Source of the DNA: Idiomarina baltica OS145
Lineage (GTDB): Bacteria; Pseudomonadota; Gammaproteobacteria; Enterobacterales; Alteromonadaceae
DNA: 64,000 nucleotides
Assembly (NCBI RefSeq): GCF_000152885.1
Contig: NZ_AAMX01000001.1
Coordinates: 186,001 to 250,000 of the forward strand
Reading direction: 5' to 3'
Shown here: positions 33,509-44,859 of the stretch, piece after piece
How the letters are laid out: each line of letters opens with the position of its first letter
Numbering within the stretch: the stretch's first letter is position 1
Position numbers and translations under genes: made by a program
Notes under the pieces: model-generated
Told to the model about the DNA's origin: nothing
What the model saw: the letters and a program-made list of their open reading frames with translations, nothing else
The model's database searches: none

Positions 33509-34687
33509 TCACTCTGCGTCGGGTTTGAAATCGTTGAAGTTGGATTTGAGCAATCGCTCGAACGCGGAGCCGTCCTGGCGGGTCAGGTTCGGTACAAAGC
33601 GTGAATAGACCCGGAACAGCATTTCGGTTGTCGAGTGACCCATCTGCCGGGCAATCCACTCAGGGCTCTCCCCCGCTGCCAGCCAGAGCGTGGCAGCCGT
33701 ATGGCGCGTTTGGTAAGGGCGTCGTTTACGCAACCCCAGATGCCGTAAAAGTGGATACCAGACACGTTTGGTCACGTTGTTATGCGACAACGGCGAGCCG
33801 CTGCGGGTACAAAACACGTACTGCTGGTCACCGGTTGCTTCGTACTGATGTTTCAATGCATCGAAGACCAGCTCGCTCATGTCAATTGCGCGAAACGACC
33901 CATCGTTTTTGGTGCTTTGGATTTCGCCGTTAACGATGGTGCTGCGTACCATGATTTGCCGGCGGTCAAAATCCACCGCATCCCATTGGAGCCCATCGAT
34001 TTCCGCTGTCCGCATGCCGGTAAAGAACCGCACGGTGTAGTAGTCCCGAAAATCAGGACGGACCTTTTCGATGATGAGCCGAACCTCATCTATCGTGAAT
34101 GGCTCTACATCCGTGCGCGGCACCTTAAGCGATTTAATTCCCTGGTAAGGTGAGCTAAAATTGTAGCGGTTGGCTGCTTCATTCAAAATCATGCGCAAAG
34201 GCGTCATGATGTGGTTTATCCGCGACGGAGATAGCGACTTGTTGCTTCGGGGCGTAACTTTGGCGAGTGAGGCCCGAAACTCAAGTACTTCCGCTTTGGT
34301 GATGCGGCCAACTTCCCTTTCCCCAAAGGCTGGGACTAAATACTTATCCAATGTAATTCGCACCGTATCAGCATGCGATGTTCGCCACTGAATACTCATT
34401 TCAGCAAACCACGTGTTCGCAAAGTCACTGAACAGGGGCGTATCAAGATGCTGACTGCGCACCTGCATTTCCCTGAATTGCTGCGCCTTGGCGCTTCCTG
34501 GGAAATGCTTACCATAATCAAAGGTGCCTAACGTAATCTCCGCTTCAATCCGGTCGAGCAGCTTCTGCACCCTCTTACGATTTTCTCGCGTGTCTTCAAG
34601 AGAAGTTTGTTCGCGACATCTTTTGCCGCGGTAACTGAAGTCAATAACCAAACGGTTATTTTCCTTCCGTGCGTACATTCTAGCCAT
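33509..34687 (-). CDS. Tyrosine integrase with arm-binding domain
   Basis: Start at 34687 (MARMYARKENN) is supported by GAGGAGGT upstream; a TTG two codons earlier is less likely. The 392-residue integrase has an N-terminal DUF3596-type arm-DNA-binding domain, a SAM-like core-binding domain (about 95-180) and the catalytic domain: Arg in FFTGMRTAEIDGL, TRHTAATLWL (here YQTR rather than HxxR), MGH and Tyr in FRVYSRF. It overlaps the excisionase gene by 8 nt. It is distinct from the recombinases at 7-12 kb and may use the tRNA-Arg site. Confidence 0.92.
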   Translation of the reverse strand: MARMYARKENNRLVIDFSYRGKRCREQTSLEDTRENRKRVQKLLDRIEAEITLGTFDYGKHFPGSAKAQQFREMQVRSQHLDTPLFSDFANTWFAEMSIQWRTSHADTVRITLDKYLVPAFGEREVGRITKAEVLEFRASLAKVTPRSNKSLSPSRINHIMTPLRMILNEAANRYNFSSPYQGIKSLKVPRTDVEPFTIDEVRLIIEKVRPDFRDYYTVRFFTGMRTAEIDGLQWDAVDFDRRQIMVRSTIVNGEIQSTKNDGSFRAIDMSELVFDALKHQYEATGDQQYVFCTRSGSPLSHNNVTKRVWYPLLRHLGLRKRRPYQTRHTAATLWLAAGESPEWIARQMGHSTTEMLFRVYSRFVPNLTRQDGSAFERLLKSNFNDFKPDAE

Positions 34688-34913
34688 GAGCAAGACCTCC
34701 TCTCGCCATTGGGATAGCCAATGAGTTTGAGGAAGCCCCCATCATGTCCCGCTGAATAGCCTCCCAAATAAAGAGGAGTTTTCGGCCTCCGAAAGGACGA
34801 ACGTAATGAATGCCCTCCAACAAAACAGAGTCTTTCAACTGCTCTCTGATCGTTCTGGGATCGTATTTAATACGCTCAGATAATTCTTCAGTGGTCAGGT
34901 ATGTTTCGTTCAT
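34680..34913 (-). CDS. Excisionase/AlpA-like HTH protein
   Basis: A 77-residue protein with an N-terminal winged HTH of the excisionase/AlpA type (YLTTEELSERIKYDPRTIREQLK, then a GGRKLLF wing and IWEAIQRDM). Directly upstream of and overlapping the integrase gene, it likely controls the direction of recombination or integrase expression. It is divergent from the XRE repressor at 35030. Confidence 0.82.
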   Translation of the reverse strand: MNETYLTTEELSERIKYDPRTIREQLKDSVLLEGIHYVRPFGGRKLLFIWEAIQRDMMGASSNSLAIPMARGGLAHG

Positions 34914-34950
34914 GCTATTCTCCTAGTATCTTAAGAGAGCAATAATGATG

Positions 34951-35010
34951 CTCTAGAGATACATTATACACCTATTGATAACTTGTCAATGCTTTTTGTT
35001 TCTCTAGAGA
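34951..35010. promoter_or_regulatory. Paired CTCTAGAG operators in divergent region
   Basis: GCTCTAGAGAT (core 34951-34958) and the 10-bp palindrome TCTCTAGAGA (35001-35010) lie 51 bp apart in the AT-rich gap between excisionase and XRE genes. The spacing is near five helical turns, suitable for one repressor binding both promoters. They are likely XRE repressor sites. Confidence 0.5.
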
Positions 35011-35029
35011 ATTAAAATAGGTCGCTAAA

Positions 35030-35233
35030 ATGATAAAATGCAACTTTGCAGAGTTACTAGGCGCGCGAAAACTGAAGGTCGCAGACGTCGTCAGGGATAC
35101 CGGAATTAACCGCAGTACCTTGACTCGCCTGTATCACGAAACAACGTCACGAATTGACTTCGAGACGCTGGAAACACTTTGTCGATATTTGGAGTGTGAT
35201 GTTGGTGAGCTACTTGAAGTAGTTGATGATTAA
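35030..35233 (+). CDS. Small XRE-family HTH repressor
   Basis: A 67-residue protein made up almost entirely of one Cro/CI-type HTH (VADVVRDTGINRSTLTRLYHE, then FETLETLCRYLECDVGELLEVV), similar to small YozG/phage-type repressors. It is divergent from the excisionase-integrase operon with two palindromes between them, so it probably keeps excision off. Confidence 0.85.
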   Translation: MIKCNFAELLGARKLKVADVVRDTGINRSTLTRLYHETTSRIDFETLETLCRYLECDVGELLEVVDD

Positions 35234-35783
35234 GTTAGGGAAGAAATTAATATCTGTTTGTTCGTTTTGAAAACGGAAGACTGAAATATGAAACTTAGTC
35301 AAATATCAAGCTCCAAAGACGCAATGTATCCTGAGGATTGACGCCACGGCAAGACCATATTCGTGAGTCTGATTTACAAAACGATGTCGTAGATGGATTC
35401 TAGGAGCTTATTAATAGGCGTGCCAGTGAAACCGTTATAGACCGATATTTAAGCTTGCATTCGGAACCACTTACCGCAGTCTTGAACATCAACAATACTA
35501 GCCACCATGCTGCGCGGGTAATACCCGAAAAATCAATTCGTGCAAAGGTATCGAACGCTCAATCAGGCTTAATTCCAGATTTTTAATTGGCGGTAAAAAT
35601 TCATTCGGAACAACTGGGCATGTCGTTGAATTAAAGGGAGTCGCACGTACTTTTTTTCAGAAACAAATAATAAAATTCAGTTGAGTCATATGCGTTTACT
35701 CAAATAACTCACAGGTGCTAACCTACGTCGACATGCTTTTTTGTTCAGATACCTCACAGGTCTTACGTCATGCTTTTAAGTAG
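35234..35783. pseudogene. Decayed gene remnants
   Basis: A frame starting at 35288 (MKLSQISSSKDAMYPED) stops after 17 codons. The following DNA keeps coding-like runs interrupted by stops (RASETVIDRYLSLHSEPL, then HHAARVIPEKSIRAKV). This looks like one gene broken by nonsense and frameshift changes, next to the IS21 insertion. The original function is not recognisable. Confidence 0.45.
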
Positions 35784-35853
35784 TGTCAACGGCAGTTTAA
35801 ATTTGACCCCCTTTGGGGTTAATTCGGCAATCTAATTTTGACCCCCCTTGGGG

Positions 35854-37648
<1,795 letters not shown>

Positions 37649-37826
37649 CGAAAGCGGCCTCTTGAGAAAAACCGCTAGTTTACTTCAGGGGGTCAATTTT
37701 CAATTGCCGTTAGGGGGTCATTTTTACACTGCCGGTAACAGTAGTAACAGCCTGCCGTAACTCTAATCGTTTTACTTCGAATTAAACGATATACGTCTAC
37801 TAAGATTAACAACTGCTCCAAAACGA

Positions 37827-37852
37827 GAAAAGCCACCCGAGGGTGGCTTTTC
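37827..37852. terminator. Strong bidirectional terminator
   Basis: GAAAAGCCACCC, GA and GGGTGGCTTTTC form a near-continuous GC-rich stem with A and T tails on both sides, a textbook intrinsic terminator. It shields the defence cluster that begins at 37966 from the IS21 side. Confidence 0.8.
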
Positions 37853-37965
37853 CGTAGAACTTTTTCGCATGAGACCTCGATTTTTCCGAGGCTACTCCGC
37901 CTTTATGTAAAACAGTCTAGACATGTTATTATCCGAAGTCAACAACTTAATAGCAGGGAAAGCAA

Positions 37966-38982
37966 TTGAAGTACATATCATCAAGTCGGTTGTCGATTTA
38001 TGAGCACCATCTTAAAGTTAAGCACGATGAAGTGCTAGCAGCTTATCATTGGAATAAAGCTCTCTGTGGTGCGCTCTTCCCTGTTATCCAATGCTTAGAA
38101 GTTACACTACGAAACGCTATTGACTGCGCAATTCGAGAAAACCCTCCCAAAGCTGCTAAAGGTCAATACAGTACTGGAACAGATTGGATCTTTTCCTTCA
38201 CTGAGTACATGGGAAATAGAAAGCTTTCTAACCACACCAGATACACAAAAAGCGCGCGTTCCAGACAACCCGTGGACAAACAAGGTTATGTGCTTACTCC
38301 CAGTAAGAAACGACTGATTATTAAATATCTGTGGGAAGAAAAGAAAGTCGTAGATGCGAGTAAAAAGCTAAAAAAAGCTGGGAAGGCTGTCACACCAAAC
38401 AATGTGATCTCTGTCATGGATTTTGGCTTCTGGACGAATTTTCTCTCGCCGGCATATGAAGATAACAGTTCGCACATGCTACTTTGGCCTAACCAACTGA
38501 AAACAGTATTCCCTAACGCTCCGGCCGGAATTACTAGAGCTAATATAGAAAAAAAATTTCTATCTATCAGAGAGTTGAGGAATAGACTAACGCATCACGA
38601 GGCTATCTGGAAGTTCTTCTATAACTCCCCTGTTAATGGCAAACCTGATTACTCGAAGCCTGTCTACGGTGCGAAAGCCAGTTGCTCACTATTATTAAAG
38701 CATTACGAGGATATTCTAGAGGCCATTCGATGGATGAGTAAAGAGAGATTAGCTACATTTCTTGAACACCACGGCGATGCAAGATTCAGAGTCTTATGTA
38801 GTCTGGATGGGCTTCATAGTTTCATCTCTCCAGAGAAAATCACTTGTACTCACCCTATTAATAAGGGAGGCTGGGGAGTTAAGAAGCTTCTGACTAAGCT
38901 AGAAGACGGCGGCCCAGTGAGGATCACTCATAACGGGAAAACTATTTATACATTAGCACAAGATTTTCACAGAGCATTCTGA
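37966..38982 (+). CDS. Abi-like protein (AbiD/F family)
   Basis: Start is TTG at 37966 with CAGGGAA about 6 nt upstream. The 338-residue helical protein has the Abi_2-type N-terminus (RLSIYEHHLKVKHDEVLAAYHWN, then QCLEVTLRNAI) and a later RELRNRLTHHEAIW segment with R-x4-H (RNRLTHH), the HEPN-like RNase motif of abortive-infection proteins. It lies 40 bp before the SIR2 gene on the same strand, so it may be co-transcribed. RNA cleavage on phage infection is the likely role by family. Confidence 0.82.
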   Translation: MKYISSSRLSIYEHHLKVKHDEVLAAYHWNKALCGALFPVIQCLEVTLRNAIDCAIRENPPKAAKGQYSTGTDWIFSFTEYMGNRKLSNHTRYTKSARSRQPVDKQGYVLTPSKKRLIIKYLWEEKKVVDASKKLKKAGKAVTPNNVISVMDFGFWTNFLSPAYEDNSSHMLLWPNQLKTVFPNAPAGITRANIEKKFLSIRELRNRLTHHEAIWKFFYNSPVNGKPDYSKPVYGAKASCSLLLKHYEDILEAIRWMSKERLATFLEHHGDARFRVLCSLDGLHSFISPEKITCTHPINKGGWGVKKLLTKLEDGGPVRITHNGKTIYTLAQDFHRAF

Positions 38983-39022
38983 AAGAAAGAGGCTTAAAAG
39001 TGTATTAGAGGGAATTGATAAT

Positions 39023-40297
39023 ATGAGTGAAGATAAAAAACTCGCGAAGGACTGTCTAATATTCAAACAGGGGCAGGATAGTCTGCTTGGTGATAATGAG
39101 AGTGTTGAAGATGGTATCGAGAAGATCAGAAGTAAGTTATCAGATCTAACAAATATTAAAAATCTTCACTTTTTACTGGGCGCAGGAGTTAGCTCAGATG
39201 CTATCCCAGCTATGGCCGAGCTTATCGAAATAGTGGACAAAAAAGTAAAGGATGAAACAACTGCGACTGACTTAGCATCTCAGACTAACAATCTAAAGCA
39301 CGATGATGTGAAAGCACTATTCAACTCTGTTCGGGACGGCTCTCCAGACAATTTAGAAGACATACTAGGTACACTCTATTCAAAGCGAGAATATTCAAAA
39401 GGTGTTAACGAAAAAGATAGTCTGAACGATTTCCTTATCAACTTGATTGAGTCCCAAATTTACTCATCTATCAATATTGACTGCACAGATGCTAAGGCTG
39501 AAGAATCCCTGAATTTGTATAAAAAGCTCTATCAGAAATTAGCATTACGAAATAAGGATCTAGCGAGAGTCAACGTATTCACTACTAACAACGACTTACT
39601 TAGCGAAACTGCATTAGGCTATCTGAATATTAACTACAACAACGGCTTCAGTAGTGGCCTGTCTCGTACATTTAATCCAGCGCGTTTTTCCTACACATTC
39701 TCACGAAAGGTTGATCCAAGCGTCGAAAAGTATGAGCCTCTGGAAAACATGGTTTATCTTTACAAGCTTCATGGATCGGTTAGTTGGATCGAGTCAGATG
39801 ACAACTCATTTTTCAACATTAAAGAGGTTGATGTAGTTCCTAATGAGCCACCCAAAGACAAGAACGTACTGATCTATCCCACGCCGCTAAAACAAAATAA
39901 GAGCTTAGGCTCCCCGTATGCTGATCTAATTAGGGAGTTTCAAAACAAGCTCTTACTGCAACATGGGGTGTTAATAATTATTGGCTATAGTTTTAGTGAT
40001 GAACATATAAACAATGCCATTTATTCTGCTCTGGCATCAAATTCAAGCCTTAGCGTTGTTATTTTTGGTAACTATCATCCTTCTGAAAACCTCACAAAAC
40101 TGACGGACAGACGGATTTATCAGATATCAGGAGAGGTTGATAGTTCTGATGGAACCGGTGCAGCACACTCAAAGGAAAAGGTTCATTATTTCAACTTTAT
40201 TGTAAATAACTTTATTCCTGATTTAGATCGCAGCAAAGATATCGAAATTCTTGAAGAATTTATCAAATCTTTGAAGTCAATCAAGGGTGCAAAATGA
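39023..40297 (+). CDS. SIR2-domain defence NADase
   Basis: A 424-residue protein with the SIR2 NAD-binding fold: HFLLGAGVSSDAIPAM (GAGxS, about 52-58), VFTTNNDLLSE (TxNxD-type motif), LYKLHGSVSW (catalytic His region) and IIGYSFSDEHINNAIY. Such SIR2-like enzymes deplete NAD+ in infected cells. The following gene is HerA, overlapping by 4 nt (ATGA), which matches the described two-gene SIR2-HerA defence system in which the SIR2 and HerA subunits form one large assembly. Confidence 0.92.
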   Translation: MSEDKKLAKDCLIFKQGQDSLLGDNESVEDGIEKIRSKLSDLTNIKNLHFLLGAGVSSDAIPAMAELIEIVDKKVKDETTATDLASQTNNLKHDDVKALFNSVRDGSPDNLEDILGTLYSKREYSKGVNEKDSLNDFLINLIESQIYSSINIDCTDAKAEESLNLYKKLYQKLALRNKDLARVNVFTTNNDLLSETALGYLNINYNNGFSSGLSRTFNPARFSYTFSRKVDPSVEKYEPLENMVYLYKLHGSVSWIESDDNSFFNIKEVDVVPNEPPKDKNVLIYPTPLKQNKSLGSPYADLIREFQNKLLLQHGVLIIIGYSFSDEHINNAIYSALASNSSLSVVIFGNYHPSENLTKLTDRRIYQISGEVDSSDGTGAAHSKEKVHYFNFIVNNFIPDLDRSKDIEILEEFIKSLKSIKGAK

Positions 40298-42255
40298 AGA
40301 TTGGAAAAATTGTTTCGGTAAATTTCAATCAATTCCGAGTAAAGATCTCGTCAGAGATAAGAGGTAACTCCGTTAACCTTGCTGGCACTGTGTATTATTT
40401 TGGTAATATCGGAAGCTACTTAAAGACAACCAACTCGGTGGGTGAGCAGTTAATCTGCGAAGTTATGTCAATTTTTGATAGCGATACCAAACTAGATTCA
40501 GCCGCTTATGATTTTGATAGTAATCGTGAACTACTCTTGAAGCCTATAGGTACAATCACAAGAGATGACCGGTTTAATCTTGGGGTCGGGATCTTCCCCG
40601 GAATATATAGTGAAGTAAACGTCGTTACATTCGAGGATATGGAACTAATCCTTCAAACAGGTAAAGATAAAGAGCTAAGCAAAGCAATTCATCAGAGCTT
40701 TTTTCTCGGAGAGAGTAAAAACCTGATTAACTACCCGATAGACATCTCGATCAATTCATTTTTCAATATTCACTCCGCTGTACTCGGTAACTCTGGTAGC
40801 GGCAAGTCAAATACAATAGCTCACATAATCCAAGAAATTCATAAGAAGAAAAATAACTCTGCTATTGGTTCGCGAATACTAATTTTTGACGTCAACGGCG
40901 AGTATAAAAATGCTTTTACAGGACACGAAATCAGCCCATATATAAAGGTTAGGTTATTAAAGCCAAACATTGAAGCTACTGAAGACGGCGTCGAACCTTT
41001 TTACCTTCCTCACTTCTTGATGAATATTGACGAATGGAGTTCGTTCCTAATGGCTACGGATGCCACCCAACGCCCCTTCTGGGACAAGGTACTTCAGGAA
41101 AGTTATAAGTTTTATATGATCGCGACCCACGAAGGGGATGATAGGCAAAAGCTCATCAACTACCTCAGATTTAAGATCTGTAATCTAATCCATATACTAC
41201 AAGCTCAAGGTGACAGTGATACAGCAATTATTACTACCGCACAAGGCATACTTTATGGAATTTTAACACTTATAGAGATGGATGATGATCTCCAACGCGC
41301 ATGTCAGCAGGAAGGTGTGTTACAGGATTTACATGACTTGAATGCAAGTTGCACCATCGATTGGGGTAGAAACGATGGCAAGTTAATGAGGGCAGTAGAG
41401 TTAGTTGAAAACAGAATTAATAAAGATACTCTACGAGAAGTTATGGACTATAGAGCGTCTGGCGAAGAGTATTTCAACTACGAGTTTTTGAAACAGGCAG
41501 CGAATCTTACATTATTAGAAGAAGATGCTAGAGGTAATGGCCGAGTAAGGGAATACACGTCTACGATGATGACACGATTGGATTTTTTCTTGGACAACCC
41601 TGATTGCGCTTTCATGCGAAAGTCACCCGTAGGAGCAACAAATATTGATCAATACCTTGATTGGTTGTGGCAGTCTGATAAAACAGTACCAGAAAAGACT
41701 AACATGGTGATTATCGACACCAGCGAGCTATCAAAGGATGCACTAGAAACATTAACCTCTGTAACCTCAAGGCTTCATTTCACGTCACGGAAAAAACTGA
41801 AAGGCTCCGCTAGAAGGGAGAAGCCTATACATCTGGTGCTAGATGAGGCTCATCGCTACATCAAGAAAGATTCTAAGTATCTGCTTCGTGAAAATATATT
41901 CGAACAGATTGCGCGAGAGGGTAGAAAATACGCATTGTATTTATTGGTGTCATCACAACGCCCCTCAGAGTTGTCTGAAACTGTTTTATCCCAATGCTCA
42001 AACTTCATAATCCACCGCATACAAAACGAGATAGATATGAAGTACGTATACGCCATACTTCCTTACTTTTCAGATGATTTTGCTAACAAGATTAAGCAAT
42101 CGGTTCCCGGAGAGGCTCTAATATTTGGTAACTGTGTTTCAATGCCACTTCACGTGCGAGTGAAACAAGCCTACCCAGAACCTAATAGTGAGAATTGCAA
42201 AGTTCATGAAGAGTGGTTTAAGCCATTTCCATCTCCACCACCACAACTGCAATAG
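40294..42255 (+). CDS. herA: HerA-like translocase ATPase of the SIR2 system
   Basis: A 653-residue HerA/FtsK-type ATPase with an N-terminal HAS-barrel-like region (about 1-150), Walker A VLGNSGSGKSNT (about 166-177), Walker B HLVLDEAHRYI (about 513), and LVSSQRPSELSETVLSQCSN as the sensor/arginine region. It partners the SIR2 NADase; the 4-nt overlap ensures balanced translation. HerA hexamers activate or organise the SIR2 effector and may act on DNA. Confidence 0.92.
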   Translation: MKIGKIVSVNFNQFRVKISSEIRGNSVNLAGTVYYFGNIGSYLKTTNSVGEQLICEVMSIFDSDTKLDSAAYDFDSNRELLLKPIGTITRDDRFNLGVGIFPGIYSEVNVVTFEDMELILQTGKDKELSKAIHQSFFLGESKNLINYPIDISINSFFNIHSAVLGNSGSGKSNTIAHIIQEIHKKKNNSAIGSRILIFDVNGEYKNAFTGHEISPYIKVRLLKPNIEATEDGVEPFYLPHFLMNIDEWSSFLMATDATQRPFWDKVLQESYKFYMIATHEGDDRQKLINYLRFKICNLIHILQAQGDSDTAIITTAQGILYGILTLIEMDDDLQRACQQEGVLQDLHDLNASCTIDWGRNDGKLMRAVELVENRINKDTLREVMDYRASGEEYFNYEFLKQAANLTLLEEDARGNGRVREYTSTMMTRLDFFLDNPDCAFMRKSPVGATNIDQYLDWLWQSDKTVPEKTNMVIIDTSELSKDALETLTSVTSRLHFTSRKKLKGSARREKPIHLVLDEAHRYIKKDSKYLLRENIFEQIAREGRKYALYLLVSSQRPSELSETVLSQCSNFIIHRIQNEIDMKYVYAILPYFSDDFANKIKQSVPGEALIFGNCVSMPLHVRVKQAYPEPNSENCKVHEEWFKPFPSPPPQLQ

Positions 42256-42523
42256 ACTGTAGTGATTTGCGCATAGAAAACTCTTTTGTTTTAGTTTAGA
42301 TGAATTTTCTACTAAAACTGCTCCGATTTTCCGAGAGGGTTACAACTCCAAACAGTAAGCTAAAGGTCATTTTTTGCGTTCACCGATCAAAGGCAGTAAG
42401 CGTCACATAAACCACACAACCGGCCAAGATAATTGTCGCTGAGATGATTTCGGTGCCACCCGATCACGCGTTTCGGTTTAATCCGATCATTGATTTCGGT
42501 CTATCCGAACAGTCTTTGGCGGG

Positions 42524-44092
42524 TCAGTTTGATTGACCGTTTTTGTCGGCGTTGATGTGCCAGGGCAGCAGTTGGTCGAGGTCATCACCGTCGTTGAGTA
42601 GCGGCAGTTGCTCGAACAACATCATGAGATAGTCGACCGGCATCAGGCCGTTGGCCTTGGCGGTTTCGACCATGCTGTACAGGATAGCGCTGGCCTGCGC
42701 GCCGCCTCGTGAGTTTGAGAACAGCCAGGCTTTGCGACCGATAACGAACGGTTTTATTGCGCGCTCGGCACGGTTGTTATCGATATTAACGTGGCCGTCA
42801 TGCAGGTAAACCTGCAGTTTGTCCCATTGTTTAAGCGTGTAATGGATGGCTTTGCCGAGCAGTGACTGCGGGTTGACCTGCAGCGCCGACTTATCCAACC
42901 AGGTTTTTAGCTTGTCCATCACAGGTTGTGCTAAGGCGGTGCGTTTTTCCTGCTTTTGCACCGGGCAGGCGTCTTTGATTTTCTGCTCAACGCCGTACAG
43001 TTTCTGGATAAAGCTCAGCGCCTGGTCGGCTTTGCCGCTTTTGCCTTTACCTTGTACGGTTTTGGCTTCAATAAACTTACGACGGGCATGCGCCCAGCAA
43101 CCGGCCAGCCGGGCGCCGGTTTGCTCATAGCCCTGATAGCCGTCCACCTGCAGTGGACCGCAATAGTCAGCTAAAAACGCAGCGGGGTGGGCGCCACCGC
43201 GCCCGTCCTGGTAATCATACAGCACGATATTCGGTGATTTATCCGGCCTCGGCTTATCGGTGCCACAGCCGTAAACCCACATGTAGCATTTGGATTTATC
43301 CACATCGAGCACGTTTAAGGTCGTCTCGTCAGCCCAGAGAGCCGGTTGTTTTAGCAGGATGTCGTGCATGCGCTGATAAAGCGGCCGCAGTTTGTCGCTG
43401 ACGGTCAACATCCAGCGACTCATGGTCTGGCGACTCAGCTCGATGCCGTATTGTTTGAACATCGCTTCCTGACGATACAGCGGCAACCCGAACTGGAACT
43501 TGGCGCTGATGATTTGTGCCAGCAAGCTCGGCGTTGCGATGCTCTTGGGCAGTAGGCTCGGTTTAACCAGTGCGATTTTGACAGCGGTTTGTGTGCCGTG
43601 CTTTTCGCAGGCGCGGCAGCTGTATTTCGGGCGTACATGGCGCACCACCCGGCTGGTGGCCGGGATAAATTCCAGCTCTTCGCTGGTTTCCTCGCCCATA
43701 CGGTGCAAGTCATGGCCACAACAGTCACAGACTTTGTCTTCGTCTGCGATATCGTGCAACACCTCTTCGCGCGGCAATGATTCATCAATACGCGGGCGGC
43801 GCGGTTTTTTACGGGTGTAGGTAACGGTTTGCTCTGCGGCTACTTCTTCCGCTGTCGGCTCAAGAGCCTCTTCAAGCTCGTTAAACAATTCACCCTGACC
43901 GGGCAGCCCTTCGCTACTGGCACCGAAGCGTTTTTGCACCAACAGTTGCCACTGCTCTCTCAGGTAATCGAGTTGATGTTGCAAACGCGACTTCTCAGCC
44001 TGCTCTGTTTGCAGCTGAGATTGCATGTCGAGAACCATCTTTTTCAGGCTCTCAACATCATCCGGGAGTGTGTTTGCATCGCTCGTTTTCAT
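42524..44092 (-). CDS. tnpC: IS66 transposase TnpC
   Basis: A 522-residue DDE transposase: N-terminal leucine-rich coiled coil, a zinc-binding segment (VCDCCGHDL and YSCRACEKH), then catalytic Asp in LWADETTLN, Asp in LQVDGYQGY and Glu in NNRAERAIKPF, with the GRKAWLFSNSRGG ending of the family. Full length and apparently functional. Confidence 0.97.
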   Translation of the reverse strand: MKTSDANTLPDDVESLKKMVLDMQSQLQTEQAEKSRLQHQLDYLREQWQLLVQKRFGASSEGLPGQGELFNELEEALEPTAEEVAAEQTVTYTRKKPRRPRIDESLPREEVLHDIADEDKVCDCCGHDLHRMGEETSEELEFIPATSRVVRHVRPKYSCRACEKHGTQTAVKIALVKPSLLPKSIATPSLLAQIISAKFQFGLPLYRQEAMFKQYGIELSRQTMSRWMLTVSDKLRPLYQRMHDILLKQPALWADETTLNVLDVDKSKCYMWVYGCGTDKPRPDKSPNIVLYDYQDGRGGAHPAAFLADYCGPLQVDGYQGYEQTGARLAGCWAHARRKFIEAKTVQGKGKSGKADQALSFIQKLYGVEQKIKDACPVQKQEKRTALAQPVMDKLKTWLDKSALQVNPQSLLGKAIHYTLKQWDKLQVYLHDGHVNIDNNRAERAIKPFVIGRKAWLFSNSRGGAQASAILYSMVETAKANGLMPVDYLMMLFEQLPLLNDGDDLDQLLPWHINADKNGQSN

Positions 44093-44206
44093 GGGGGCTA
44101 TTATACCCCAAAAATACCGTCGAAGCCGTTGTTTTAGCGGGTTTACTTAGACCAATTCGTGATCGTAAAACGGTTTTTATGCAGGATCTTTATAAGCCGT
44201 TTTCGA

Positions 44207-44563
44207 TCAGATGGTGGCACTAAAATGCAATGGCTGATGGCCTTTCATCAGGGTAATATCGAGGCCCTCGAGCAACCACTGCCATTGCTGTGCGCTTAAA
44301 TTAAGGACATCGCCTTTTACCTTGCGCGGCCATTTAAACTTATTCTTTTCCAACCGCTTATACCAAAGACAAAAACCGGTTTTGTCCCAGTAAAGCGCCC
44401 GGACTTTATCGCGCCGGCGGTTGCAGAACACAAACACGGCACCGCTGAACGGCGAGCGGTCCATCTCGGCTTCGACAATAGCACTGAGGCCATTGATGCT
44501 CTTGCGAAAATCGACCGGCTGCTTATACAAATAAATCGCCGGCGGCTCGACGAACATCTTCAT
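44207..44563 (-). CDS. tnpB: IS66 accessory protein TnpB
   Basis: A 118-residue protein with the family's IYLYKQPVDFRKSINGLSAIV start and FVFCNRRRDKVRALYWDKTG centre. It is required for IS66 transposition, though its mechanism is not well known. It overlaps tnpA by 4 nt. Confidence 0.96.
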   Translation of the reverse strand: MKMFVEPPAIYLYKQPVDFRKSINGLSAIVEAEMDRSPFSGAVFVFCNRRRDKVRALYWDKTGFCLWYKRLEKNKFKWPRKVKGDVLNLSAQQWQWLLEGLDITLMKGHQPLHFSATI

Positions 44564-44859
44564 ACGCTGAGGGCTTTGACCAGCTCAGCCACCCAGCGGG
44601 GCGATACCGACATCGGCAATACTAACTGCGCATCGCCGACGCGAACCTGCATGGCCGCTGTGGATGCCGGCGACGACTCAGTCGCCACCCGTGCAAAACC
44701 GGTACTCTCGGTTTCCTGCTGCAACTGACGGCGGCGCTGACTAAAATAGTCCGGATTAATCCCCCGGGCTTCACAAAACGCCTTGCGGCTTAGCCCGCTT
44801 TGCTCGAATTCATCAATTAGCGCCTGCCACTGCGCTTTAGAGCGGTATGCTCGACTCAT
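44560..44859 (-). CDS. tnpA: IS66 accessory protein TnpA
   Basis: A 99-residue HTH protein (WQALIDEFEQSGLSRKAFCE, then INPDYFSQRRRQL) of the TnpA type. It is the first gene of the element; its stop overlaps tnpB by 4 nt, so translation is coupled. Confidence 0.94.
   Translation of the reverse strand: MSRAYRSKAQWQALIDEFEQSGLSRKAFCEARGINPDYFSQRRRQLQQETESTGFARVATESSPASTAAMQVRVGDAQLVLPMSVSPRWVAELVKALSV

Noticed and set aside
33509-34687. Considered as an integron integrase serving the cassette array
   Set aside because: It has a DUF3596-type arm-binding N-terminus and no recognisable IntI-specific insertion before the end box; it pairs with an excisionase, as in integrative elements.
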